Positions 34,744 to 42,691 of a DNA stretch of 42,691 nt are shown here, in pieces (positions within the stretch are counted from its first letter, which is position 1; each line of letters begins with the position of its first letter). The position numbers were made by a program, and so were the translations under genes. The notes under the pieces are model-generated. The model saw nothing but the letters and a program-made list of their open reading frames with translations, searched no databases and was not told where the DNA came from. The stretch covers positions 1 through 42,691 of the forward strand of contig CAZLPW010000011.1 of NCBI GenBank assembly GCA_964561495.1, written 5' to 3'. Source of the DNA: CAZLPW01 sp964561495. Lineage in GTDB: Bacteria; Fidelibacterota; Marinisomatia; Marinisomatales; UBA1611.

Positions 34744-37203
34744 TTAAGTTGCCTTTAATCTCTTTTTCTTTTTATCGTTTTTATTAATTAAGCTAATCTT
34801 TATTTCACCTTTTAAAACTTTAATATCAACTATATCACCATTTCGCTGAATTTTTTTCAATAATAGTTCCGAAATAGGGTCTGTTAGTTGACATTGAATC
34901 TCTCTACTTATTTGTCTTGCACCAAATTTAGGATTGAAACCAGTTTTTGCGATTAACATCTTTGCTGGCTTAGCCATTTTAAATTTAAGACCAAGGTTTT
35001 TAATATTTGTTTTTAATTCTTCCAACTCCAATTCGATTATTTCTAGAACATCTTTGTTATTTAACATTTTAAAAATTATTTTTTCATCAATACGATTGAT
35101 AAGTTCAGGTGGGAAAAAATTTTCAACTTTTTTAATATAAAGATTACGATATTGTTTTGTTTCGCTTAAAGCATCTTCGCTGGAAAATCCAAACTCTTCT
35201 TTATTTTCAGAAACAACTCCCATATTCGATGTCATAATAATTATTGTATTTTTAAAATCTACTTTTCTTCCAAACCCATCGGTTAATACACCCTCATCAA
35301 GTATCTGCAAAAGAATATTAAAAATATCAGGGTGTCCTTTTTCAATTTCATCGAATAATATTACTGAAAAAGGATTTTTCCTTACCTTTTCAGTTAATTC
35401 CCCTCCTTCTTCATATCCAATATAGCCAGGAGGTGCACCCAAAAGACGCGATAGAGTAAATTTTTCACTAAACTCCGACATATCTATTTTAATTAATCCA
35501 TTATTATTAGGAATAATATATTTTGCTAAAACTTTAGCGGATTCAGTTTTCCCAACACCAGTTGGCCCTAAAAAAAGAAATGCTCCAATTGGCTTAGTTG
35601 GACTCTTTAACCCCACCCTTGCGCGACGAATAGATTTTGATAGACTAGCTATTGCTTCGTCTTGCCCAATTATATTTTTTTTTAATTCAGTTTCTAAAAC
35701 TAATAAGTTGTTACTTTCTGTTTGCTCTACTCTTGATAAAGGAATTCCAGTAATCATCGATACGACATCAGCAATTTGCTCTTCATCAATATTTTTAGGA
35801 TTTTGTTTATCAAGTTCTTCCCATTTCTTTTTTTCTGAGGATAGTTTTCTTAATAGCTTTTTTTCTTTATCTCTTAATAAAGCTGCTTCTTCAAATAACT
35901 GCTCAGACACTTTTAGGTCCTTTTCTTTCCTTAAATTTTGAACCTTGTTCTCAATATTTAAAATAGTTTTAGGAATTTTAATATTAAAAATATGAGACCT
36001 CGCACCAGCCTCATCCAAAATATCAATAGCCTTATCTGGTAAAAATCTGTCAGCTATATAACGATCTGATAAATATACACACGCCTCAATTGCACTATTA
36101 GTATACTTTACCCTATGGTGATCTTCATACTTATTTTTTAAACCATTTAAAATATCAACACTTTCAGAGAAAGATGGGGGATTAATTATAATTTTTTGCA
36201 ACCTTCTATCAAGAGCACCATCTTTCTCAATATGCTTTGTATATTCATCGATTGTAGTTGCGCCTATGCAATGAAGGTCGCCTCGAGCAAGTGATGGTTT
36301 AAACATGTTTGCAGCATCTAAAGTCCCAGTTGCCCCACCAGCACCAACTAACATATGTATCTCATCAATAAAAACAATAATGTTTCTATTTGATTCAAGT
36401 TCAAGCATCAAGCTCTTTAACCTCTCTTCAAATTGGCCCCTATATTTTGTGCCAGCAACTAGTGATGCTATATCAAGAGATAAAATCCTTTTGTTCAATA
36501 ATACACTAGGTACGCTCTTGGATATTATACGTTGTGCTAAGCCCTCTAGAATAGCAGTTTTCCCAACGCCTGGCTCACCAATTAAAACAGGATTGTTTTT
36601 TTTCCTTCTTGTTAAAGTTTGCGCGACCCTCTCTATTTCTAGATTTCTACCAATTACTGGATCTAGCTCACCTTTGATAGCCATACTAGTAATATCTCTA
36701 GAAAAATGGTCTAATGTTGGTGTTTTTTGACTGACAAATGTATCATCGTTTTTAGATTCTAAAGAATCACTATCATTTTTTACATGAACTAAATCATTAA
36801 CAGTATTATAATCTAAAGAAAAAGACTTTAATACTTCATAAGCTACGCCCTGTTCTTCTTTCAAAATTGATAATAATAAATACTCATCATCTGCAATTGA
36901 TTTTCCATTAGAAGTTGCTTCAGAAAAAGAATTTTTTAGTACCCGTTCAGCTCTACGTGTAAGCGGGAGATGACCAAGAGTCATTGTCCCTCCAGATGAT
37001 TTAACCATATTTTCAACCACTGAAATCATTTCGGACGGATGTAAATCAAAAATATCAAATATTTTTTGACTTAACCCATTTTTTTCCTTAAGCAAACCTA
37101 ATAAAAGATGCTCAGAACCAACATAACTATGCCCAAGCCGTATTGCCTCTTCTTTTGATCGTTTGATAATTCTTTGTAGTCTTTTTGAAAAATTTTCTTT
37201 CAT
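34744..37203 (-). CDS. clpC: ATP-dependent Clp protease ATP-binding subunit ClpC
   Basis: AAA+ unfoldase that feeds ClpP and disaggregates proteins. The N-terminal Clp_N repeats (LGHSYVGSEHLLLGLL, RRAERVLKNSFSEA) are followed by AAA1 (Walker A GEPGVGKTA, near 210; IDEIHMLVGAGGATGT), a UVR motif with coiled coil near 420-450 (EQLFEEAALLRDKEKKL), then AAA2 with GPTGVGKTE near 545 and LFDEIEKGH. A UVR-type linker and 819 residues mark ClpC rather than ClpB or ClpA. The adaptor McsA/McsB genes of Firmicutes are not next to it. Confidence 0.94.
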   Translation of the reverse strand: MKENFSKRLQRIIKRSKEEAIRLGHSYVGSEHLLLGLLKEKNGLSQKIFDIFDLHPSEMISVVENMVKSSGGTMTLGHLPLTRRAERVLKNSFSEATSNGKSIADDEYLLLSILKEEQGVAYEVLKSFSLDYNTVNDLVHVKNDSDSLESKNDDTFVSQKTPTLDHFSRDITSMAIKGELDPVIGRNLEIERVAQTLTRRKKNNPVLIGEPGVGKTAILEGLAQRIISKSVPSVLLNKRILSLDIASLVAGTKYRGQFEERLKSLMLELESNRNIIVFIDEIHMLVGAGGATGTLDAANMFKPSLARGDLHCIGATTIDEYTKHIEKDGALDRRLQKIIINPPSFSESVDILNGLKNKYEDHHRVKYTNSAIEACVYLSDRYIADRFLPDKAIDILDEAGARSHIFNIKIPKTILNIENKVQNLRKEKDLKVSEQLFEEAALLRDKEKKLLRKLSSEKKKWEELDKQNPKNIDEEQIADVVSMITGIPLSRVEQTESNNLLVLETELKKNIIGQDEAIASLSKSIRRARVGLKSPTKPIGAFLFLGPTGVGKTESAKVLAKYIIPNNNGLIKIDMSEFSEKFTLSRLLGAPPGYIGYEEGGELTEKVRKNPFSVILFDEIEKGHPDIFNILLQILDEGVLTDGFGRKVDFKNTIIIMTSNMGVVSENKEEFGFSSEDALSETKQYRNLYIKKVENFFPPELINRIDEKIIFKMLNNKDVLEIIELELEELKTNIKNLGLKFKMAKPAKMLIAKTGFNPKFGARQISREIQCQLTDPISELLLKKIQRNGDIVDIKVLKGEIKISLINKNDKKKKRLKAT

Positions 37204-37210
37204 AATTACT

Positions 37211-37879
37211 CTATTTTTTTATTTTTAAACCACCATTTTCTAAAATTAATTTTTTATTACCAATCTCTGAAACATCTGGATTGTGTGTTGAAATAATAAT
37301 AGACTGATTAAAGTCTTTATTTATTTTTATAAATAGTTCAGTCAGTAATCTAGAATTATTTTTATCTAAATTTCCAGTAGGTTCATCAGCAAAAATAATA
37401 CTTGGCTTATTAATAACTGCTCTCAAAGTAGCTACCCTAGATCTCTCACCTCCAGATAACTGGCCTGGATACATATTTTTTTTCCCTGTTAACCCAACAA
37501 AATCTAATAAAAAATCAGCATACTTGATCGAATCCTTATTATATCCTATAATCAAAGTTGGAACCAAAATATTTTCCAAGACAGTTAATTCTGGTATCAG
37601 ATGATAATATTGAAAAATAAAACCAATTTCTTGATTTCTTAATATCGATAACTGTTTATTACTACATTTATTTACATCAATACCATTTATTTCAACTATT
37701 CCTTCATCTGGATAATCTAATGTGCCAAGTATATGCAATAAAGTTGATTTACCCGCACCTGATTGTCCCATAATAGTAAAAATTTGGCCAGATTTGATTT
37801 CTATAGAAATTTGGTCTAGTACCTTTAATAAACTATCTCCATTATTATATGATTTACTAATTGAAGTAGCTTTTATCAT
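37211..37879 (-). CDS. lolD: LolD-type ABC transporter ATP-binding protein
   Basis: ATPase of the lipoprotein-releasing LolCDE complex, which lifts lipoproteins from the inner membrane. Walker A GQSGAGKST near residue 38, Q-loop FIFQYYHLIPELTVLEN, ABC signature QLSGGERSRVA, Walker B IIFADEPTGNLD, and the switch His in STHNPD. 222 residues is normal for the MacB/LolD group. Its ATG overlaps the upstream permease stop by one base. The two LolC/E permeases directly upstream make the Lol assignment more likely than MacB. Confidence 0.9.
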   Translation of the reverse strand: MIKATSISKSYNNGDSLLKVLDQISIEIKSGQIFTIMGQSGAGKSTLLHILGTLDYPDEGIVEINGIDVNKCSNKQLSILRNQEIGFIFQYYHLIPELTVLENILVPTLIIGYNKDSIKYADFLLDFVGLTGKKNMYPGQLSGGERSRVATLRAVINKPSIIFADEPTGNLDKNNSRLLTELFIKINKDFNQSIIISTHNPDVSEIGNKKLILENGGLKIKK

Positions 37880-39054
37880 TATTTCACCCAGTTTAAGGCT
37901 TTTATTGGTCTTAAGCCTGTCACTTTATGACTTGAAATAAAACAACCAAATAAGACAAATAAAAAAGATATAATTAAAACAGTAATTATATCTTCAATAT
38001 ATAAAATCATAGGAAGTGAGTTAATAAAATAAACATCATGAGGAATAGGAATAAAATTGAATCGATTCTGAATAAAAACTATAGCCGAACCAAAGGTAAT
38101 TCCAAAAAAAATGCCAACACTACCCTTTTTCAAACCAATAAAAAATAATGATACCTTTAAGTATTTTCCTCTTGCTCCGAGTATCTTTAGTATTCCGATA
38201 TTCTTAATCTTTTGCAAAGAAATTAAAGATAAAATAGAAGCAATATTAAATGAAGCAACTAAAAAAATTAGGCTGAGAATTAAAATTGCACCTTTCTTTT
38301 CTAGATCCATTGCATTAACAAGAGCCAGATTTAGATCTTCCCAAGATTGGATGACTAACTCTCCAGGTAATTTATTACTTAGATATGATTTAATATCTGA
38401 TATATTTTCGCCTGAATTTAATCGTATTTCATAACCATCTATATTTTGTTTCCTTTTGAATAAAATATTCCCTATTCCCATTGGTAAAAAAACATACTTA
38501 TCATCATAATCAAGAATATTTGTACTAAAAATTCTTCCAATTTTCACTTTTTTTTGTAAAGGTAAACCTAGGACAAATGATTGATCAATTGGACTGCTAA
38601 TAAAAATTTCATCTCCTACTTCAATATTTAATCTGTAAGCAATATTTTGTCCAATTACAATTTCATCATTTTTTATAGAAAAATCTTTTATTTTTAAATT
38701 ATAAACATTGTATAATTTTTTCATATCAACCGCTTTTAAAGTCACAACTCTATGTTCTGTTTTATTACTAATTATTCCTCTTCTCTCCATATATGGTATT
38801 ATATTCTCAGAACCAAACAGGTTTTCTAAATCATTGATAGTTACTTGAGAAATATTTCCTGAAATCCTCAAATCGCCATCAAAACCTTTTAATTTCTCAT
38901 GTACTAATTTCTCAAAACCATTTAATACAGAAATTGTAATCACTAAAGAAAAACATCCAACTCCTACACCCAATGATAATAAAAAATTTTGAAATCCCGA
39001 ATTATTTAATGTGGATTCTGAAAATTTTTTTGAAACAAAATAATAAAATCTCAT
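37879..39054 (-). CDS. LolC/LolE-type FtsX-like permease, second copy
   Basis: Inner-membrane permease of the lipoprotein-releasing complex. An N-terminal membrane helix (SLGVGVGCFSLVITISVLNGFEK, about 27-50) is followed by a periplasmic MacB-type domain of about 220 residues and three membrane helices near the C-terminus (SLIFLVASFNIASILSLI; GSVGIFFGITFGSAIVFI; ITVLIISFLFVLFGCFI). The frame opens at 39108, but the ATG at 39054 forms an ATGA overlap with the upstream permease and fits the family start, giving 391 residues. LolC and LolE cannot be told apart here. Confidence 0.88.
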   Translation of the reverse strand: MRFYYFVSKKFSESTLNNSGFQNFLLSLGVGVGCFSLVITISVLNGFEKLVHEKLKGFDGDLRISGNISQVTINDLENLFGSENIIPYMERRGIISNKTEHRVVTLKAVDMKKLYNVYNLKIKDFSIKNDEIVIGQNIAYRLNIEVGDEIFISSPIDQSFVLGLPLQKKVKIGRIFSTNILDYDDKYVFLPMGIGNILFKRKQNIDGYEIRLNSGENISDIKSYLSNKLPGELVIQSWEDLNLALVNAMDLEKKGAILILSLIFLVASFNIASILSLISLQKIKNIGILKILGARGKYLKVSLFFIGLKKGSVGIFFGITFGSAIVFIQNRFNFIPIPHDVYFINSLPMILYIEDIITVLIISFLFVLFGCFISSHKVTGLRPIKALNWVK

Positions 39055-40229
39055 CCGTACTTTAATGATTTTGATAATTTTAGTTTTAAAATCTTTTTCG
39101 TTGGCCAAATCGAAGCTATCATAGAAAGAAAAAATGAAAACCCTAGGATAATAATAAAAATATTCATATCAAATTGAATAGGCAAATGATCCATAAAATA
39201 AATTTCCTCCTCTAAATTAAAAAACTGAAACTTTGATTGAATTAAAATAATAGCTCCAGAGATCAGACCTCCAATACAGCAACCTAAAAAACCTATCAGT
39301 CCGCCTTGTAAAATAAATATTTTCTGAACACTTTTTTTATCCAAACCTTGTGAAATTAATATTCCAATTTGAGATTTTTTTTCAAAAATAATCATTGTTA
39401 AAGAAGCTAGAATATTGATAACCCCAATGATCGCTATAAGACCGAAAGTAATCATTGCAGGCCATCTTTGTAGTTTTATCCAATCAAATAATAACTTGTG
39501 TCTATCTTTCCATGTATCTAGAACAAATGGATATGGTATATCAGGAAAGTTGCCTACTGAATTTATATCAGAATATATTATCCAACCTGAGATATACCCA
39601 TCATTATAAGAAAAAATTGTTTCAGCATCTTTAATTTGAATATAAGCTAAAGTTTTATCATACTCTGACAAACCTGAATGAAATACACCTACATATTTGA
39701 AAGGTTTTATTAGCAAGTTACCTTTTAATCCTAGCTCTTGTAAAAAAACAGTTTCTCCAAATTTAATTTGAAAATCATCAACTAGTTGCTTTCCCAAAAC
39801 AATTTCACCCTTATTTAATTTATTTTTTTTTCGGGAATAATCGAACCACTTTACATTTAATAAATCAGGTAATTCTTCTAAACCATCAATTAAAACCCCA
39901 TCAGCGTTCTTTTTAAAGCGAATCATACTCAATCCGCGTATAAAAGGTTTTATAGTTTGACCAAAATCCAAATTATTAATAACTGTATCAGCAATTGAAT
40001 TATTTTTAGAAATAGGATTATTTAAAATATGTTGAATTCTACATGTACCATCATAAATTGATAACTTATTGGAAATGGTTGTTTCAAAACCTTTTATAAC
40101 ACTAGCTGTCAACAAAAGTGCTGTAATACCGATACTAAAACCTAAAATTGCTAGCCAACTTGCCCTAGAAGAAAAACTATCAGTATTTGGCGAAAAAACA
40201 TACCTAACTGCCAAACGAAGAGATAACAT
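39051..40229 (-). CDS. LolC/LolE-type FtsX-like permease, first copy
   Basis: Paired inner-membrane permease of the lipoprotein-releasing complex. The conserved N-terminus LSLRLAVRYVFSPNTDSFSS follows the ATG at 40229; the open frame extends to 40286 inside lysS, but nothing conserved lies there. First membrane helix near 27-46 (WLAILGFSIGITALLLTA), a large periplasmic domain, then three C-terminal helices, including GLIAIIGVINILASLTMII. The 392-residue size matches LolC/LolE, and the order permease-permease-ATPase is lolE/C-lolC/E-lolD. It ends in the ATGA overlap. Confidence 0.88.
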   Translation of the reverse strand: MLSLRLAVRYVFSPNTDSFSSRASWLAILGFSIGITALLLTASVIKGFETTISNKLSIYDGTCRIQHILNNPISKNNSIADTVINNLDFGQTIKPFIRGLSMIRFKKNADGVLIDGLEELPDLLNVKWFDYSRKKNKLNKGEIVLGKQLVDDFQIKFGETVFLQELGLKGNLLIKPFKYVGVFHSGLSEYDKTLAYIQIKDAETIFSYNDGYISGWIIYSDINSVGNFPDIPYPFVLDTWKDRHKLLFDWIKLQRWPAMITFGLIAIIGVINILASLTMIIFEKKSQIGILISQGLDKKSVQKIFILQGGLIGFLGCCIGGLISGAIILIQSKFQFFNLEEEIYFMDHLPIQFDMNIFIIILGFSFFLSMIASIWPTKKILKLKLSKSLKYG

Positions 40230-40243
40230 AAAATTTTGGTATT

Positions 40244-41728
40244 TTACTGACGCATAGCAGGAAAGAGAATCACATCTTTGATCCATCTATTAGATGTAAG
40301 TAACATTGTTAGACGATCAATACCGATACCAACTCCACCTGTTGGAGGCATACCACATTCAACTGCTTGGATAAAATTTTCATCAACAACTTGGGCTTCA
40401 TCATCACCTAAATCTCTAAAAGAAGCTTGTTGCTCTAGACGCTCCCTTTGATCTATGGGATCATTTAATTCAGTAAATGCATTCGCAAATTCTGTACCTC
40501 CTATGAATAACTCAAACCTTTCAACTAAATTTGGATCACCATTTCTATGTTTTTTTGCCAAGGGAGATAATATTTTAGGGTAATCAACAATAAATGTCGG
40601 TTGTATTAATAAAGGTTCTACTTTTTTACTCATTAATTCATCAAACATCTTCCCGATATTGAAGGTTTGATCGACATCAACACCATTATTTTTACATATT
40701 TCTACAAGATCAGTTTTATTGGTTTTTGATAAATCCTGTCCAACTGATTCTTCTAAAAGATCAAAAAATGATCTTTTAGCAAACGGTTTTGTAAGATCAA
40801 TTTTAGTATCACCCTGAATAATAATTGATGAATTAACTTTCTTAGCAGTCTTCCTAATTAAATCTTCAACCATTTTCATATTATCAATAAAATCAGAATA
40901 AGCCCAATAAAATTCAAGCATTGTGAATTCTGGATTATGACTACGATCCATTCCCTCATTTCTAAAATCTTTTGATATCTCATAGACACGATCAAAGCCA
41001 CCTATAATTAACCTTTTTAAATATAATTCATCTGCAATTCGTAAATATAATTCTTGATCTAATGCATTATGATATGTTTTAAATGGTTTTGCATTCGCGC
41101 CCCCATAAATTGGCTGAAGAATAGGTGTTTCAACCTCTAAAAAACCATGTTCATCTAAAAAGTTTCGGATGGATTTTATTATTAGAGACCTTTTAATGAA
41201 GGTTTCTTTTATATTAGGATTAACAATTAAATCTAGATGCCTATTTCGATATCTCTGCTCCTTGTCACTAAACTGATCAAAAATTTTGCCATCCTTCTCT
41301 TTAACTATAGGTAGAGGTCGAATACTTTTTGCTAAGATTGTTAAACTTTTAATATTTATTGTTATCTCTCCTGTTTTTGTTTTAAACACTGCCCCTTCAA
41401 TTCCAACAAAATCGCCAATATCTAATAATTTGAAATGGCCATAAGTATTTTCACCAACATTATCTTTTTTTATGAAAAATTGAATTGTACCTCTGGCATC
41501 CATTAATTGGCAAAATGAAGCTTTTCCCATTTTTCTTATTGACATAATTCTACCAGCTAAACATACATTTTTTCCATCAAATTTGATAAAATCACTTACA
41601 ATTTTATCACTGTTTTCGGTAGGATTAAAATTATGAGGGAAGGGATTAATTCCGTCGGTTTTCAACTTTTCTAGTTTTTGAATCCTATGATTAATTATTT
41701 GTTTTAGACTTTTATTTTGTTGTGGCAT
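40244..41728 (-). CDS. lysS: Lysine--tRNA ligase, class II
   Basis: Charges tRNA-Lys. An N-terminal OB-fold anticodon-binding domain (about 50-140; VCLAGRIMSIRKMGKASF) is followed by the class II catalytic domain with motif 2 FRNEGMDRSHNPEFTMLE near 270 and motif 3 TGGVGIGIDRLTMLLT near the C-terminus. Two ATGs are 6 bases apart; AGGA touches the first (41734) and is 6 bases before the second (41728), so the second is the start (494 residues). The OB domain excludes the EF-P lysyltransferase EpmA. It follows prfB, as in many bacteria. Confidence 0.97.
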   Translation of the reverse strand: MPQQNKSLKQIINHRIQKLEKLKTDGINPFPHNFNPTENSDKIVSDFIKFDGKNVCLAGRIMSIRKMGKASFCQLMDARGTIQFFIKKDNVGENTYGHFKLLDIGDFVGIEGAVFKTKTGEITINIKSLTILAKSIRPLPIVKEKDGKIFDQFSDKEQRYRNRHLDLIVNPNIKETFIKRSLIIKSIRNFLDEHGFLEVETPILQPIYGGANAKPFKTYHNALDQELYLRIADELYLKRLIIGGFDRVYEISKDFRNEGMDRSHNPEFTMLEFYWAYSDFIDNMKMVEDLIRKTAKKVNSSIIIQGDTKIDLTKPFAKRSFFDLLEESVGQDLSKTNKTDLVEICKNNGVDVDQTFNIGKMFDELMSKKVEPLLIQPTFIVDYPKILSPLAKKHRNGDPNLVERFELFIGGTEFANAFTELNDPIDQRERLEQQASFRDLGDDEAQVVDENFIQAVECGMPPTGGVGIGIDRLTMLLTSNRWIKDVILFPAMRQ

Positions 41729-41754
41729 TGTCATTCCTAGTTTCGCAAACTAAT

Positions 41755-42691
41755 TTATAAATTTATTGATTTAAGTAAAAACTCACGAATAAATTTATCG
41801 ATATTTCCATCCATTACCGCTTGAATATTATTTACCTCTACCATGGTCCGATGATCTTTAACCATATTATAAGGATGAAAAACGTAAGATCTAATTTGGT
41901 TTCCCCAACCAATATCTTTTTTTTGATCTTCAAGGTCTTTATTTCTCAGGTTTTCTTTTTCTATTTCTAATTGATATAAACGCGATTTAAGGATTTTAAG
42001 TGCTTGATTTTTATTTTTATGTTGCGATCTTTGATTTTGACACTGTGCAACAATTCCTGTTGGAAGATGAGTTATCCTAACGGCTGAATCTGTTTTATTT
42101 ACGTGTTGCCCACCTGCTCCGCTTGCTCGATATGTATCAATCCTTAAATCTGAAGTATTAATATCTATTTCAATTTCATCAGTAACCGCAGGATATACAA
42201 ATACTGATGCGAAAGATGTATGTCTCCGTTTATTAGCATCAAATGGAGAAATTCTAACCAACCGATGTACTCCGCCTTCAGATTTAGACAGCCCAAAAGC
42301 ATAGTCTCCCTTAACTTCGAATGTCACATCTTTCAAACCTGCTTCATCTCCAGGTTGGATATCGATTAATTCTAAACTGAATCCATTTCTTTCTGCCCAA
42401 CGAACATACATACGATAAAGCATTTGGGCCCAATCTTGGCTTTCAGTCCCGCCAGCACCAGGATGTATCGTTATAATCGAATTTTTTATATCCTCAGTTT
42501 TTCCTAATAATAATCGAATCTCTATTTTTTCTACTAAATGTTCATATACTACTAGTTCTTTGTCTAACTCCTCTAAAACATTCTCCCCTTCATTAGCAAA
42601 CTCAAAAAGTATTTCTAAATCATCATTTCTTTTTTGAAGATTATCCCATAATTCTAATTCCCGTTCATATTGAGATATTTTTTTTAATATA
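41755..42691 (-). CDS. prfB: Peptide chain release factor 2, 5' end cut by the window
   Basis: Terminates translation at UGA and UAA. The visible frame is open to the window edge, so the real start lies beyond 42691; an internal ATG at 42423 is not the start. Family sequence upstream of it includes TIHPGAGGTESQDWAQM. The stop-codon-reading SPF tripeptide that marks RF2 is in VRISPFDANKR. The catalytic GGQ is in RASGAGGQHVNKTDSAVRI, and CQNQRSQHKNKN follows. The programmed +1 frameshift site found near the start of most prfB genes would lie outside the window and cannot be judged. Confidence 0.96.
   Translation of the reverse strand, partial: ILKKISQYERELELWDNLQKRNDDLEILFEFANEGENVLEELDKELVVYEHLVEKIEIRLLLGKTEDIKNSIITIHPGAGGTESQDWAQMLYRMYVRWAERNGFSLELIDIQPGDEAGLKDVTFEVKGDYAFGLSKSEGGVHRLVRISPFDANKRRHTSFASVFVYPAVTDEIEIDINTSDLRIDTYRASGAGGQHVNKTDSAVRITHLPTGIVAQCQNQRSQHKNKNQALKILKSRLYQLEIEKENLRNKDLEDQKKDIGWGNQIRSYVFHPYNMVKDHRTMVEVNNIQAVMDGNIDKFIREFLLKSINL

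Overview
The window is a dense, AT-rich bacterial chromosome segment. Nearly all genes run on the minus strand; only nrdJ and sixA are on plus. There are no tRNAs, rRNAs, insertion sequences, phage genes or CRISPR arrays. LolCDE, TamA/TamB and a BamD-like lipoprotein imply an organism with two membranes. Together with a geranylgeranylglyceryl-phosphate-synthase-like gene, a class II ribonucleotide reductase and extreme AT bias, the gene set fits a streamlined marine lineage of the FCB superphylum, for example Marinimicrobia (SAR406). That placement is inference from gene content, not a measured phylogeny.

Layout, left to right. 1-3925: a two-subunit molybdenum hydroxylase (IorA/IorB type) with an in-frame stop in the large subunit, an unrecognised GT-B-like protein and an exported MORN-repeat protein. 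4192-6606: B12-dependent ribonucleotide reductase. 6616-10227: the translation operon rplM-rpsI-rpsB-tsf-pyrH-frr with its promoter; pyrH is frameshifted. 10244-13110: pyrR-pyrB-pyrC, preceded by a leader that holds a 31-codon upstream ORF and a hairpin over the pyrR Shine-Dalgarno. 13153-16421: miaA, sixA and mutL. 16414-18185: a fused glutamate formimidoyltransferase/cyclodeaminase broken by a frameshift at a canonical slippery heptamer, preceded by a possible 24-residue membrane peptide. 18242-23315: M50 protease, xerD, GGGP-synthase-like, gcvH, accC, accB, efp. 23404-32622: a small Bat/MoxR cluster, BamD-like lipoprotein, TamA-like OMP85 and TamB. 32723-37203: dnaK and clpC. 37211-42691: lolD, two LolC/E permeases, lysS and prfB (cut by the window edge).

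Most of the window is core housekeeping: nucleotide synthesis, translation, fatty-acid initiation, proteostasis and envelope assembly. Neighbours are often translationally coupled (TAATG or ATGA overlaps). The observations most worth checking are three reading-frame lesions (iorB, pyrH, ftcD), the pyrR leader architecture, the archaeal-type lipid enzyme, the orphan GT-like/winged-helix protein and the small ORF in front of ftcD. I found no clear new multi-gene system. The pyrR leader is the best candidate for an undescribed regulatory device.
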